Below, piece after piece: positions 1-8,745 of a stretch of DNA of 64,000 nt. How positions within the stretch are numbered: the first letter of the stretch is position 1; the number at the start of each line of letters is the position of its first letter. The stretch covers positions 36,018-100,017 of the forward strand of contig NZ_JAHXOZ010000012.1 of the NCBI RefSeq assembly GCF_023147585.1. The letters are read 5' to 3'. This DNA comes from Micrococcus sp. EYE_212 (lineage in GTDB: Bacteria > Actinomycetota > Actinomycetes > Actinomycetales > Micrococcaceae). The notes beneath the pieces were generated by a model. That model saw only the letters and a program-made list of their open reading frames with translations. It had not been told where the DNA came from and did not search any database. Position numbers and translations under genes: made by a program.

Positions 1-224
1 GCCTCGGCCACTGAGGCCAGCACCCAGCGCACCTGCGCCGCCTCCGCGCCGAGGCGGGCAGGCAGGCCCCGGACGACGTCGGGCGCCTGGGCGCGGCGGA
101 AGCGCACCGCGGGCTCGGGGGCGCCCTCGCCGTCCGGGACGACGACGGCGGACCACTCGTCCGGCGGCGCGGCCGCGCCGCCGGAGGCGGGGGAGGGGCC
201 GAGGACGATGAGCATGCGCCCCAT
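1..224 (-). CDS. Hypothetical protein, N-terminal part only
   Basis: An open frame starts at ATG (complement of 222-224) and runs off the left edge, giving about 74 residues. It begins MGRMLIVLGPSP and then becomes Ala/Pro/Gly-rich, with acidic and basic patches. I recognise no domain. It lies 41 bp downstream of the symporter gene on the same strand and could be cotranscribed with it. Real coding is likely from the uninterrupted frame, but the function is unknown and the rest of the gene is outside the window. Confidence 0.5.
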   Translation of the reverse strand, partial: MGRMLIVLGPSPASGGAAAPPDEWSAVVVPDGEGAPEPAVRFRRAQAPDVVRGLPARLGAEAAQVRWVLASVAE

Positions 225-265
225 TGTCCTCGGCCGGGACGCGCAGGGGCGTCAGCCGCGCGGAC

Positions 266-1555
266 TCAGTCGGCGGTCGTGAGGCCGGTGGGCTCCGTGG
301 GGCCTGCGCCGCCCGTCGCCGCCGTGATGCGGTCGCCGGCGACACGGTCGACGATGAGCGCGATCGCGCCGTCGCCCGTCACGTTCGTGGCCGTGCCGAA
401 CGAGTCGATGGCGAGGTAGGTCGCCACCATGAGCGCGACCTGCGGCTCCGTGAAGCCGAGCATCGAGGCCAGTAGCCCCGACGCCGCCACGATCGCCCCG
501 CCCGGCACGCCCGGCGCGGCCACCATCGTGATGCCCAGCATGAAGATGAAGCCGATCATCACGGGGACGTCCACGGCCTGGCCCGAGAGGACGAGCACGG
601 CCAGGGAGAAGGAGACGATCTTGACCGTGGACCCGGCCAGGTGGATGGTCGCGGCGAGGGGCACCACGAAGGAGGCCACCGGACGGCGGACGCCGAGCGT
701 GCCCACCTGGCGCAGGGTCACGGGGATGGTCGCGGCCGAGGACGAGGTGCCCAGCGCGGTGGCGTAGGCCGGGAGCATGGCCCGCAGGGCCGTGAACGGG
801 TTCCGGCGCGCGACCGCGCCGGCCACGGCGAACTGCACGAGCAGCAGGACGAGCGTGAGGACGAAGACGAGGGCGATGACGCCCAGGAACGTGAGGACGA
901 CCTCGGCGACGCCTCCGGCGGCGGCCATCGTCAGGAACGTCGCGAAGACGTAGAACGGCAGCAGGGGCACGATCACGCCGCTGATCACCTTCTCGACGAT
1001 GCTCCGCAGCTCCTCGAAGCCGTGCTGCAGGGTGCCCCGCGGGATCAGCGTCATGCCGATGCCCATCACGAACGCGAGCACGAGCGCGGTCATGACGCCG
1101 AACGGCGGCGCCATCTCCACCGTGAAGAAGGCCTCGGCCTGCCCTGCGGTGGGGTCGGTCACCGAGGAGATGGAGCCGGGCGTGAGGAGGTGCGGGAACA
1201 CCGCGAGCCCGGCCGCCAGCCCGAGGAATCCGCCGAACACGGTGGAGGCGTAGGCGATCGCCGCGGTGAGCCCGAGCCACCGCCCGGCGCCGCGGCCCAG
1301 CTCGGCGATCGCCGGCGCCACGAGCGCGAGGATCAGGACCGGGACGATGAAGCCCAGGAACCCGCTGAAGAGCCCGGCGAAGGTGGCCGCGGTGCGGGCG
1401 AGCCAGTCGGGGGCGATCAGGCCGAGGACGATGCCCAGGACGATGCCGGTCAGGACGCGCGCGAGCAGGCCGAAGCGGGGGCGCCGAGCGGGGGCGGCGT
1501 CGGCCGTGGCGGGGGTGTCGAGGCGCGCGGCGTCCTCGGAGGGCGAGGGGGACAT
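266..1555 (-). CDS. Dicarboxylate/amino acid:cation symporter (DAACS family)
   Basis: A 429-residue membrane protein with about eight hydrophobic segments and the family's serine-rich re-entrant loop at about residues 269-281 (GTSSSAATIPVTL). The family (GltP, DctA, SstT) imports glutamate, C4-dicarboxylates or Ser/Thr with Na+ or H+ through the cytoplasmic membrane; the substrate here cannot be set from sequence alone. The first 27 residues are a polar Ala/Pro-rich cytosolic tail. A -10-like TAGCGT (complement of 1563-1568) lies 7 nt before the ATG, so the message is probably leaderless. It stands downstream of phoD on the same strand, separated by a hairpin. Confidence 0.9.
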   Translation of the reverse strand: MSPSPSEDAARLDTPATADAAPARRPRFGLLARVLTGIVLGIVLGLIAPDWLARTAATFAGLFSGFLGFIVPVLILALVAPAIAELGRGAGRWLGLTAAIAYASTVFGGFLGLAAGLAVFPHLLTPGSISSVTDPTAGQAEAFFTVEMAPPFGVMTALVLAFVMGIGMTLIPRGTLQHGFEELRSIVEKVISGVIVPLLPFYVFATFLTMAAAGGVAEVVLTFLGVIALVFVLTLVLLLVQFAVAGAVARRNPFTALRAMLPAYATALGTSSSAATIPVTLRQVGTLGVRRPVASFVVPLAATIHLAGSTVKIVSFSLAVLVLSGQAVDVPVMIGFIFMLGITMVAAPGVPGGAIVAASGLLASMLGFTEPQVALMVATYLAIDSFGTATNVTGDGAIALIVDRVAGDRITAATGGAGPTEPTGLTTAD

Positions 1556-1688
1556 GGGCGAGACGCTAGCGCGACCCAGGCCGGGCGATGGGCGAACTCT
1601 CGTTCATTGCGGCCGGCGGCCATGCCCGTCACGACGGGCGGCCGCGGCTCCCGGTCCTGCGTCCCCGCCGCCTCCTCCCGGCACGCGC

Positions 1689-1727
1689 CGACGGCGACGC
1701 CTCCCCGCCCGGGGCGCGTCGCCGTCG
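1689..1727 (-). terminator. Hairpin between phoD and the symporter gene
   Basis: A perfect 12-bp inverted repeat (CGACGGCGACGC at 1689-1700 with its complement at 1716-1727) encloses a 15-nt loop that itself holds CCCC...GGGG. No U-tract follows, as is usual for hairpin terminators in very GC-rich actinobacteria. It probably ends the phoD transcript before the symporter's own promoter. Confidence 0.6.
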
Positions 1728-1761
1728 TCGTGGGGAGCCGGGCCGGAGCCCGGCACCGGGG

Positions 1762-3258
1762 TCAGCGCGCGGTGAACGTGCGCGAGTAGACCGTGGTGCC
1801 CTGCGCGTTGATCAGGCGGACGCGGAACTCGTGGCCGTCCTCGGGGAGCTCCACGTGCCCGAAGTACTGGTGCTCGCCCGTGCGCGGGGAGCCCATGACG
1901 GGGCCGTGCGCCTCGAAGTCCAGGCGCGGGCCGAACGTGCCGTCCAGGGCGTTGGGCCCGAAGGAGCCGGCGTTGATGGGCCCGGCCACGAACTCCCAGA
2001 AGGGCTCGAAGTCGGTGAACGTCGCGCGCTCGGGGGAGTAGTGATGGGCCGCGCAGTCGTGCACGTCTCCGGTCAGGAACACGACGTTCTTCACGCCGTG
2101 GTCCTTGATCGCCTTGAGGAGGCGGGCCAGCTCGCGCTCGCGGCCCAGCGGGAGGTCGTTGGCGATCACCTTCCACGTGGCGGTGGAGGCGCGCAGCTCG
2201 CGGATGAGCCACTGCAGCTGCTCCTCGCCGAGGATCGGCGTCTCGGTCTGCTCGAGACCGGGGGTGTTCTCGCCCTTGAACGTGCGCATGTCGAGGGCGA
2301 AGACGTCGAGTGAGGGGCCGCGGGAGATCTTGCGGTGGATGCGGGCCGGCTCGAAGCCGTCACCGCCGCGCAGGGCGCGCCCGTCGGCGATCGGCATGTA
2401 CTCCTGCCACGCGCGGCGGGCGCGGGCGGCGAGCGTGTCCACGTCCCTCACCTGCGTGTAGCGGGGGTCCTTGAGGACCTCGCCGGGCCACCAGTTGTTG
2501 GTGGTCTCGTGGTCGTCCCACTGGGCGAGCACGGGGACGTCCGCGTACATCTCGCGGAGGTTGACGTCCATCATGTTGTAGCGGTGACGGCCGCGGAACT
2601 CGTTCAGCGTCTCGGCCACCTTGGACGTCTTCTCGGTGGTGATGTTGCGCCACGTGGGCTCGCCCCTGACCTCCACGGTCTCGGGGATCGGGTTGTCGGC
2701 GTAGATCGTGTCCCCCGAATGGAGGAAGAAGTCCGGGTTGGTGGCGTGCATGGCCGCGTAGCCGCGCATGCCTCCGATCTCGGGGTTGATGCCGTACCCC
2801 TGGCCCGCGGTGTCCGCGGTCCACACGAAGGACTGCGCGGCGGTGGTCTTCTTCCCGAAGCGCGTGCCGGGGGCCGTGGTGAAGTGGGCGACGGCGGACT
2901 CGCCGAGGCGGCCCAGCTCGTCCTCGAACGCGTAGGTGACCTCGAAGCGGGTGCCGGGGGGCAGCCTGCCCGCGACGATCTTGGCGGTGTGGTCGGTCTG
3001 ACCGGAGACCCAGCCCGAGCGCAGGGTCACGCCGTGCTGGAAGCGCCCGCGCAGCACCTGCCCGGACTCGTCCACGGCGCGGAGCACGGCGCGCAGGCGG
3101 GAGGTGCTCGAGCTGCGGGCCCACAGGACGGCGGAGTTCGACGACACCTCGCCCGTGGCCACGCCGGAGGGCAGCATGAGGCGGGAGGAGACGAGCCCGG
3201 AGTGCCGCGAGGCGGCCCCAGCGAAGACGGGAAGCGGCCCACCATGGCAGAGCAGCAC
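1762..3258 (-). CDS. phoD: Alkaline phosphatase D family protein
   Basis: A PhoD-type phosphatase/phosphodiesterase with an N-terminal Ig-like domain (PSGVATGEVSSNSAVLWAR near residue 30) and a metallophosphatase core: HSGDTIYADNP, QWDDHETTNNWWPGE, ANDLPLG and FLTGDVHDCAAHH are typical Ca/Fe-binding PhoD motifs. These enzymes are normally exported by Tat and release phosphate from phosphodiesters. The start is doubtful: GTG at 3258 overlaps the divergent sugar-transporter gene by 15 bp, and the next start (ATG at 3177) begins exactly at the Ig-like domain. Residues 10-16 (LPVFAGA) look like the end of a signal peptide, but no twin-arginine region precedes them in frame. Family assignment is firm; secretion competence is uncertain. 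Confidence 0.85.
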   Translation of the reverse strand: MLLCHGGPLPVFAGAASRHSGLVSSRLMLPSGVATGEVSSNSAVLWARSSSTSRLRAVLRAVDESGQVLRGRFQHGVTLRSGWVSGQTDHTAKIVAGRLPPGTRFEVTYAFEDELGRLGESAVAHFTTAPGTRFGKKTTAAQSFVWTADTAGQGYGINPEIGGMRGYAAMHATNPDFFLHSGDTIYADNPIPETVEVRGEPTWRNITTEKTSKVAETLNEFRGRHRYNMMDVNLREMYADVPVLAQWDDHETTNNWWPGEVLKDPRYTQVRDVDTLAARARRAWQEYMPIADGRALRGGDGFEPARIHRKISRGPSLDVFALDMRTFKGENTPGLEQTETPILGEEQLQWLIRELRASTATWKVIANDLPLGRERELARLLKAIKDHGVKNVVFLTGDVHDCAAHHYSPERATFTDFEPFWEFVAGPINAGSFGPNALDGTFGPRLDFEAHGPVMGSPRTGEHQYFGHVELPEDGHEFRVRLINAQGTTVYSRTFTAR

Positions 3259-4707
3259 GCCCCCGCGGGGCAGGTCACCTCGCGACTCAACGCCAGGGTG
3301 GTGGGCATCAGCCTCGCCGCCGCCCTCGGCGGGTTCATGTTCGGATTCGACACGTCGGTGATCAACGGTGCGGTGGACGCCCTCGCGGCGGACTTCGCGC
3401 TCGGCCCCGCCCTCACCGGCTTCGCGGTCTCCTCCGCGCTGATCGGCTGCGCGGTGGGCGCCTGGTTCGCCGGACCGCTGGCCAACCGCCGCGGCCGCAT
3501 CCCCGTCATGGTGATCGCGGCCGTGCTCTTCCTCGTCTCGGCGATCGGCTCAGGCTTCGCCTTCGGGGTCGTGGACCTGATCCTGTGGCGTCTGGTCGGC
3601 GGACTCGGCGTCGGCGCCGCCTCGGTGATCGCACCGGCGTACATCGCGGAGGTCAGCCCGGCCCGGGTCCGCGGCCGGCTGGGATCGCTGCAGCAGCTGG
3701 CGATCGTTCTCGGCATCTTCGTGGCGCTCCTCTCGGACGCGCTGTTCGCCAACGTCGCCGGCGGCGCCGCCGAGACGCTGTGGTTCGGCATGCCGGCGTG
3801 GCGCTGGATGTTCCTCGCGGCGGCCGTGCCCGCGGTTCTCTACGGCGTCTGCTCCCTGCGCCTGCCCGAGTCACCGCGCTACCTCGTGGCCCGGGGCCGG
3901 CTCGACGACGCCGCCCACGTGCTGCGCGACTTCACCGGCGTCGCCGACCCGGCCCCCATGATCGAGGACATCCGCCGCTCGCTGAACTCCGAGCAGCGGG
4001 AGAGCCTGCGCGACCTGCGCGGGGGCGCCCTTGGCCTCAAGCCCATCGTGTGGGTCGGCATCCTGCTCTCCGTGTTCCAGCAGGCCGTGGGGATCAACGT
4101 GATCTTCTACTACTCCACCACGCTGTGGCGCTCGGTCGGCTTCGGCGAGTCCGACGCCCTGACGATCACGGTGATCACCTCCGTCACGAACATCGTGGTG
4201 ACGCTGGTGGCCCTCGCCCTCGTGGACCGGGTGGGGCGCCGTCCGATGCTGCTGGTCGGCTCCGCGGGCATGGCCGTGAGCCTCGGCGCGATGGCCTACG
4301 CCTTCTCCACGGCCACGGCCGTCACCGCGGCCGACGGCTCCTCCTCGGTGGTGCTCGCCGCTCCCATGTCCACCGTCGCGCTGATCGCCGCGAACGCGTT
4401 CGTGGTGTTCTTCGGCGTCTCGTGGGGCCCCATCACGTGGGTCCTGCTCGGCGAGATGTTCCCCAACCGCATCCGCGCCGGGGCGCTCGCGGTGGCCGCG
4501 TCCGCCCAGTGGGTGGCCAACTTCGCGATCTCCACGACGTTCCCGGCGCTGGCGGACCTCGGCCTGATGTTCGCCTACGGCCTGTACGCGGTGATGGCAG
4601 CCCTCTCGTTCCTCTTCGTCGCCACGATGATCCCGGAGACCAAGGGGCGCGAGCTCGAGGACATGTCCGACGCGGCGCACACCCGGGCGCCCCGCGTGAC
4701 CGGCTGA
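3244..4707 (+). CDS. MFS sugar porter (sugar/H+ symporter)
   Basis: 487 residues with about 12 membrane segments. Sugar-porter signatures are clear: GGFMFGFDTSVINGAV in TM1, the loop motif NRRGRIPVM, the mid-protein RLPESPRYL before the central loop, QQAVGINVIFYYS in TM7, DRVGRRPMLLVG in the second half and the C-terminal PETKGRELEDM. This places it with GalP/XylE/IolT-type proton-coupled sugar or inositol importers; the substrate is unknown. The chosen ATG follows a weak purine stretch and gives the usual short N-terminus. A much longer upstream extension in frame would read through the phoD gene and is rejected. Confidence 0.9.
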   Translation: MAEQHAPAGQVTSRLNARVVGISLAAALGGFMFGFDTSVINGAVDALAADFALGPALTGFAVSSALIGCAVGAWFAGPLANRRGRIPVMVIAAVLFLVSAIGSGFAFGVVDLILWRLVGGLGVGAASVIAPAYIAEVSPARVRGRLGSLQQLAIVLGIFVALLSDALFANVAGGAAETLWFGMPAWRWMFLAAAVPAVLYGVCSLRLPESPRYLVARGRLDDAAHVLRDFTGVADPAPMIEDIRRSLNSEQRESLRDLRGGALGLKPIVWVGILLSVFQQAVGINVIFYYSTTLWRSVGFGESDALTITVITSVTNIVVTLVALALVDRVGRRPMLLVGSAGMAVSLGAMAYAFSTATAVTAADGSSSVVLAAPMSTVALIAANAFVVFFGVSWGPITWVLLGEMFPNRIRAGALAVAASAQWVANFAISTTFPALADLGLMFAYGLYAVMAALSFLFVATMIPETKGRELEDMSDAAHTRAPRVTG

Positions 4708-4818
4708 GGCCGGCGGCGGCCGGTGCCGGGTGCCCTCGCGGACGCGCCCCGTGTCCTCGAGGGCGCCGGAGGCGAGGACGCCGCGCCCCTCGGCCCGCGC
4801 GGCACTACCCTGGAGCCC

Positions 4819-5661
4819 GTGCCGACCACCGACTCCTCCTCCTCCCCGCTCACCGACGTCGAGCCCCTCGCCTCCACGACGGTGGGATCGGGCCCGCACC
4901 GCGTCGCATTCCTCCACGGCCTCATGGGCCGCGGCCGCAACTTCACGGGCGTGGCGAACGCGCTCGCCGACGACTTCACGCTCGAGCTCGTGGACCTCCC
5001 GGACCACGGCCAGTCGCCGTGGACCGACGCGGTGGACTACCCCGGGATGGCCGACCGCGTGGCCGAGCACCTGCGCGCCGGGCTCGCCGCGGACGGGCCC
5101 GTGCACCTGCTCGGCCACTCGATGGGCGGCAAGGTGGCCATGGTCCTCGCGCTGCGCCACCCCGATCTCGTGGAGCGGCTCGTGGTGGTGGACATCTCCC
5201 CGCGCATGTCCCCCTCGGCCACGGACGAGTTCGTGCACCTGCTCGGCACCATGCTGGAGATGGACCTCGGTGCCTACTCCACGCGCGCCGAGGCGGACGC
5301 GGCGATGGCCGAGCACGTCCACGACGAACGTGTGCGCGGCTTCCTCCTCCAGAACCTGCGCCGCGAGGGCGGGCACTTCTCATGGCAGCCCAACGTGCGG
5401 ATGCTCTTCGAGCACCTCGAGGAGGTCGGGCGGTTCCCGGACCCGGTCGTCCCCGAGGACCCGGACCGCGTGTTCGACCACCCCGTGCTGTGGCTCGGCG
5501 GCGAGAAGTCGGACTACATCCTCGACGAGGACGTCCCGGAGATGAAGGCGCTCTTCCCGCGCGTCGTGCGCGTCATGGTCCGCGACGCCTCGCACTGGGT
5601 GCACGCCGACCAGCCGGAGGCGTTCGTCTCCGCCGTGCGTACCTTCCTCACGGCGGACTGA
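4819..5661 (+). CDS. Alpha/beta-fold hydrolase
   Basis: About 280 residues with the alpha/beta-hydrolase fold: oxyanion-hole region FLHGLMGRGRNF, nucleophile elbow GHSMGGK (Ser), and a terminal catalytic His in DASHWVHAD. The LPDHGQS stretch fits esterases of the YbfF type, which act on short acyl or acyl-CoA esters; the substrate is not identifiable. The start is taken as GTG at 4819 because a -10-like TACCCT (4806-4811) sits 7 nt upstream, giving a leaderless message. An in-frame ATG at 4723 would add 32 low-complexity residues and is less likely. Confidence 0.85.
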   Translation: MPTTDSSSSPLTDVEPLASTTVGSGPHRVAFLHGLMGRGRNFTGVANALADDFTLELVDLPDHGQSPWTDAVDYPGMADRVAEHLRAGLAADGPVHLLGHSMGGKVAMVLALRHPDLVERLVVVDISPRMSPSATDEFVHLLGTMLEMDLGAYSTRAEADAAMAEHVHDERVRGFLLQNLRREGGHFSWQPNVRMLFEHLEEVGRFPDPVVPEDPDRVFDHPVLWLGGEKSDYILDEDVPEMKALFPRVVRVMVRDASHWVHADQPEAFVSAVRTFLTAD

Positions 5662-5681
5662 CCTGCCCCCCCAGACGCCGA

Positions 5682-5712
5682 GGGCGCCGTCGGAGAGGAT
5701 CCGACGGCGCCC
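5682..5712. terminator. Bidirectional terminator
   Basis: A 13-bp perfect stem (GGGCGCCGTCGGA at 5682-5694 with its complement at 5700-5712) and a 5-nt loop lie between two convergent genes, so it can stop both the hydrolase and the DUF808 transcripts. Confidence 0.85.
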
Positions 5713-5732
5713 TTCCTGCGTCCGACGCGGGG

Positions 5733-6680
5733 TCAGTGCTGCAGGGTCTCCTTCTTGCCCCGCAGGCGGCCCATCACGGCCATGACGGCCACGGCGACCG
5801 AGCCCCAGAGCAGGCCCCACAGGGCGGAGCTCAGGGTCTCCACGAGCCAGCCGACCACGGAGCCGGCGGCCTGGGTGACGGGCTCCACGAGGTGGTGCTG
5901 GGCGTCGTACAGCCACGGCAGGCCGAGCGCCGAGAGCTCCATCAGCACGATGTGGCCGCCCACCCACAGCATCGCGACGGTGCCGATCACGGTGATCACG
6001 GTCATCACGATGGGCATGGCCTTCACCAGGCCGTGGCCGAACGAGCGGGCACCGGAGGTGCGGGCGTTCTGGTTCATGTGCAGGCCGACGTCGTCCATCT
6101 TCACGATCAGCCCCACCACCCCGTACACGCCCACGGTGATGACGACGGCCACCACCGCCAGGATCGCCGCCTTCATCCAGAAGCCCAGGTCGGCCACCTC
6201 GTTCATGGAGATGACCATGATCTCCAGGGACAGGATGAAGTCCGTGGTGATGGCCCCGCGCACCACGGTGTCCTCGGCCTCCGGACCCCGCTCGACGGCG
6301 GGCTCCTCGTCGTCGGCATGCCCGTGGCCGGTGAGTTTGCCCCACACCTTGTGCGCGCCCTCATAGGACAGGTAGGTGCCGCCGGCCAGCAGCAGCCACG
6401 GCAGGATCCAGGGGGCGAGCCAGTCGAGCAGCAGCAGCGCGGGCAGGATGAACACGAGCTTGTTGCGCAGGGAGCCCTTGGTGATCCGCCAGATCATCGG
6501 CAGCTCGCGGGCCGGGGCCGCGCCGGCCAGGTACTGCGGGGTCACCGCGGCGTCGTCGACCACCACGCCCGCCGCCTTGGCCGCGGCGCGTCCCGCTCCG
6601 GCGGCCACGTCGTCCACGCTCGCGGCGGCGAGGCGGGCGAGGGCGGCGACGTCGTCGAGCAGGGCTACGAGTCCAACCAT
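5733..6680 (-). CDS. DUF808 family membrane protein
   Basis: 315 residues. The N-terminal helix (MVGLVALLDDVAALARLAA), the sequence AKAAGVVVDDAAVTPQYLAG, then GAITTDFILSLEIMVIS and several hydrophobic segments match the DUF808 (YedI) family of inner-membrane proteins of unknown role. A charged insertion rich in Asp and Glu lies near residue 130. The start is fixed by a strong Shine-Dalgarno (AGGAGGAACC directly before ATG, complement of 6680). The C-terminus ends in a basic RGKK tail. It is a single-gene unit bounded by the terminator at 5682-5712. Confidence 0.85.
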   Translation of the reverse strand: MVGLVALLDDVAALARLAAASVDDVAAGAGRAAAKAAGVVVDDAAVTPQYLAGAAPARELPMIWRITKGSLRNKLVFILPALLLLDWLAPWILPWLLLAGGTYLSYEGAHKVWGKLTGHGHADDEEPAVERGPEAEDTVVRGAITTDFILSLEIMVISMNEVADLGFWMKAAILAVVAVVITVGVYGVVGLIVKMDDVGLHMNQNARTSGARSFGHGLVKAMPIVMTVITVIGTVAMLWVGGHIVLMELSALGLPWLYDAQHHLVEPVTQAAGSVVGWLVETLSSALWGLLWGSVAVAVMAVMGRLRGKKETLQH

Positions 6681-6826
6681 GGTTCCTCCTGGGGTGGGGC
6701 CGACGGGCGCGCCGGTGCGCGGACAGGGCGCAGGTCGAGCATAGCGGCGAGGACGGACACGGCACCGACCCGGTCCCGTGGGGGACCGGGCCGGTGCGTG
6801 CGCGGCCGACGAGGCCGCCGGTGGGC

Positions 6827-7228
6827 TCAGGCGTCGTTCTCGGTGGTCTCCACGGGACGGGAGCCCAGGCGGCTGTCGATGCGGAGCAGGCCCGAGCCGT
6901 CGTCGCCGACGAGCTCGAGCTGGCCCACGATCTCGGAGACGGTGGCCTCCTCCTCGATCTGCTCGTCCAGGAACCAGTTCAGCAGCGGGCGCGAGTTGAG
7001 GTCGCCCGCGGACTCGGTGGCCCGGTACAGCTCGCGGATCGCCTCGGAGACCTTCTGCTCGTGCGCGAGCGCGGCCCGGAAGATCTCCAGGGCGGTCATG
7101 CTCTTCGCCTCGGGCGGGGCGGCGATCGCGCCGATGCGGGCGAAGCCGTCGCGGTCCGTGACGTGGTCGATGAACGTGTTGGCGTGGACGATCTCCTCGT
7201 CCGCCTGATGGCGCAGCCACGCGGCCAT
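6827..7228 (-). CDS. Ferritin-like protein lacking helix A
   Basis: 133 residues matching bacterial non-heme ferritin from helix B onward: MAAWLRHQADEEIVHANTF carries the B-helix Glu and His ligands, LAHEQKVSEAIREL the C-helix Glu and LLNWFLDEQIEEEATV the D-helix Gln region. A full ferritin has about 165-180 residues, and the first helix with its Glu ligand is absent. Upstream in frame there are only a few plausible residues (DDLELSG) before the promoter of the divergent gene at 7265. Either a non-ATG start adds a few residues, or the gene is a 5'-truncated remnant. Iron storage is therefore uncertain even though the remaining ligands are intact. Confidence 0.7.
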   Translation of the reverse strand: MAAWLRHQADEEIVHANTFIDHVTDRDGFARIGAIAAPPEAKSMTALEIFRAALAHEQKVSEAIRELYRATESAGDLNSRPLLNWFLDEQIEEEATVSEIVGQLELVGDDGSGLLRIDSRLGSRPVETTENDA

Positions 7229-7278
7229 GCCGGAGAGCTCGAGGTCGTCGGCGGCGGAAGTCGCTAGGGTGAGCCGCG

Positions 7279-7785
7279 ATGCCCACCGATCCCGTCCTCT
7301 CCCCGTCCTCTCCCCGCGGCCCCGGCGGCCGCCGCGCCCTCGTGGCCCGCCGGGTCTTCCGCACGCCGCTGCAGCGCCGCGTCGTGTACGCCGTGGTCTT
7401 CGAGGCGCTGGCCATCCTCTTCACCACGGGGATCCTGGCGGCGCTGGGCAAGCCCGGAGGGTCCTCGCTCGCGGTCGCCGTGGTGTCCTCGACCGTGGCG
7501 CTGATCTGGAACGTGGTCTACAACTCCCTCTTCGAGCGGTGGGAGCGCACCGCGGGCATCGCCGGCCGCCCCTGGTGGGTGCGCGCCCTGCACGCGGTGG
7601 GGTTCGAGGGGGGTCTCATCCTCTTCCTCGTCCCCGCTGTGGCGCTCATCCTCGGTGTGAGCCTGTGGGAGGCGTTCCTCATCGAGGCGGGCCTGCTGGT
7701 GTTCTTCCTCGTCTATGCGGCCGTGTACGCGTTCGTGTTCGACTCGGTGTTCGGGCTGCCCGACTCGGCCGGCGGCGCCGGGTGA
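7279..7785 (+). CDS. PACE-family (AceI-like) efflux protein
   Basis: 168 residues with four membrane segments arranged as two similar halves: RRVVYAVVFEALAILF and WNVVYNSLFERWE, then RALHAVGFEGGLILF and YAFVFDSVFG. This duplicated pattern (R-x3-HA/YA-x2-FE followed by N-x3-LF) is the bacterial transmembrane pair domain of proteobacterial antimicrobial compound efflux proteins, which export chlorhexidine, acriflavine or short polyamines. The first 25 residues are Pro/Arg-rich. TAGGGT (7265-7270) sits 8 nt before ATG, so the message is leaderless. The physiological substrate is unknown. Confidence 0.8.
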   Translation: MPTDPVLSPSSPRGPGGRRALVARRVFRTPLQRRVVYAVVFEALAILFTTGILAALGKPGGSSLAVAVVSSTVALIWNVVYNSLFERWERTAGIAGRPWWVRALHAVGFEGGLILFLVPAVALILGVSLWEAFLIEAGLLVFFLVYAAVYAFVFDSVFGLPDSAGGAG

Positions 7786-7789
7786 GCCC

Positions 7790-8680
7790 TCAGAGCCCCA
7801 GGAACTCCCGGATCGCGGGCATCTCGCGGCGCGCCTGCTCCAGCCCGAGCGCGTGGGCCGCCGCCAGCTTCGCCACGGAGCGCTCGCCGTTGGCGACCGG
7901 CATGGTCTCCGGGACGAACAGGTAGGCGTCGCCGGAGCGCTCCATCTCGAAGAGGCGCTCGCGCGTGGCGTTGTAGCGCCGCCACCGCGTGAGGAGGGCC
8001 TCGGCCACGGCCGGGTAGCGGCGGAAGGTCCGCTGGTAGAAGGCGGGGAAGCGCTCGGGTCGCTTCACGTACCCGCGCTCGCGGGTCATCACGACGAGCA
8101 GCTTCGTGAACCCCGCCCGATCCGCGGCCGTGACGGGCACGCCGCCGTCCACGCCGAGGGCGCCGTCCACGAAGACCGTGCCCTCCGCGTGCACGGGGGG
8201 CATGAGCACCGGCATCGTGGAGGAGGCGCGCACGCGCACCATCAGGTCGCCGAGCGAGGTCATGTCGGAGCGGTCCCACCAGCGGGTCTCGCCGGTGCGG
8301 GCGTCGAAGCCGGCCAGCACGAGGCGGGCCGGGTTGGCCTCGAACGTGGCGAAGTCGAAGGGCAGGTCCGCCTCCGGCAGCCCGGCGTGCTCATAGATGT
8401 ACTCGGCGTTGAACAGGCCCTTGCCGCGCACCCACGTGCGCCAGTTCCCGAACCTCGGGTCGTCCGCGAAGTCCACGAACGCGGCGCGGGCCCGCTCGGC
8501 GTCCCGCGCCAGGTAGTTCACCGAGTTGGAGGAGCCGGCCGAGATCCCGGCCACGAAGTCCACGTGGATCCGCTCGCGCAGCAGCTCGGCCACCACGGCG
8601 GAGGTGTAGGAGGCGCGCATGCCGCCCCCCTCGAACAGCAGCGCGACGTCGGTGACGTTCGAGGTCAGGGGTTCATGCAC
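7790..8680 (-). CDS. Patatin-like phospholipase family protein
   Basis: About 296 residues with the patatin catalytic set: oxyanion loop FEGGGMRASYTSAV, nucleophile elbow GISAGSSN (G-x-S-x-G) and the catalytic-dyad segment DGALGVDGG. It is a predicted cytosolic lipid acyl hydrolase of the RssA/YjjU type. The start is taken as GTG (complement of 8678-8680), which has an AGGAGAG ribosome site 6 nt upstream; a GTG at 8704 lies before that site and is unlikely. The promoter is probably the minus-strand TAGGAT at 8746-8751, which shares bases with the tpx promoter. The gene ends 4 bp from the convergent PACE gene. Confidence 0.85.
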   Translation of the reverse strand: MHEPLTSNVTDVALLFEGGGMRASYTSAVVAELLRERIHVDFVAGISAGSSNSVNYLARDAERARAAFVDFADDPRFGNWRTWVRGKGLFNAEYIYEHAGLPEADLPFDFATFEANPARLVLAGFDARTGETRWWDRSDMTSLGDLMVRVRASSTMPVLMPPVHAEGTVFVDGALGVDGGVPVTAADRAGFTKLLVVMTRERGYVKRPERFPAFYQRTFRRYPAVAEALLTRWRRYNATRERLFEMERSGDAYLFVPETMPVANGERSVAKLAAAHALGLEQARREMPAIREFLGL

Positions 8681-8745
8681 GGCGGCTCTCTCCTGTTCGC
8701 CCACCGCCGACTCCGGGCGCGGACGCGCCGCGGCGGCTCGCGCTC

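Noticed and set aside
2335..3243. Long N-terminal extension of the sugar porter frame upstream of 3244
   Set aside because: It overlaps the phoD coding region on the opposite strand, has shadow-like Gly/Arg/Val composition and does not match sugar porter length.
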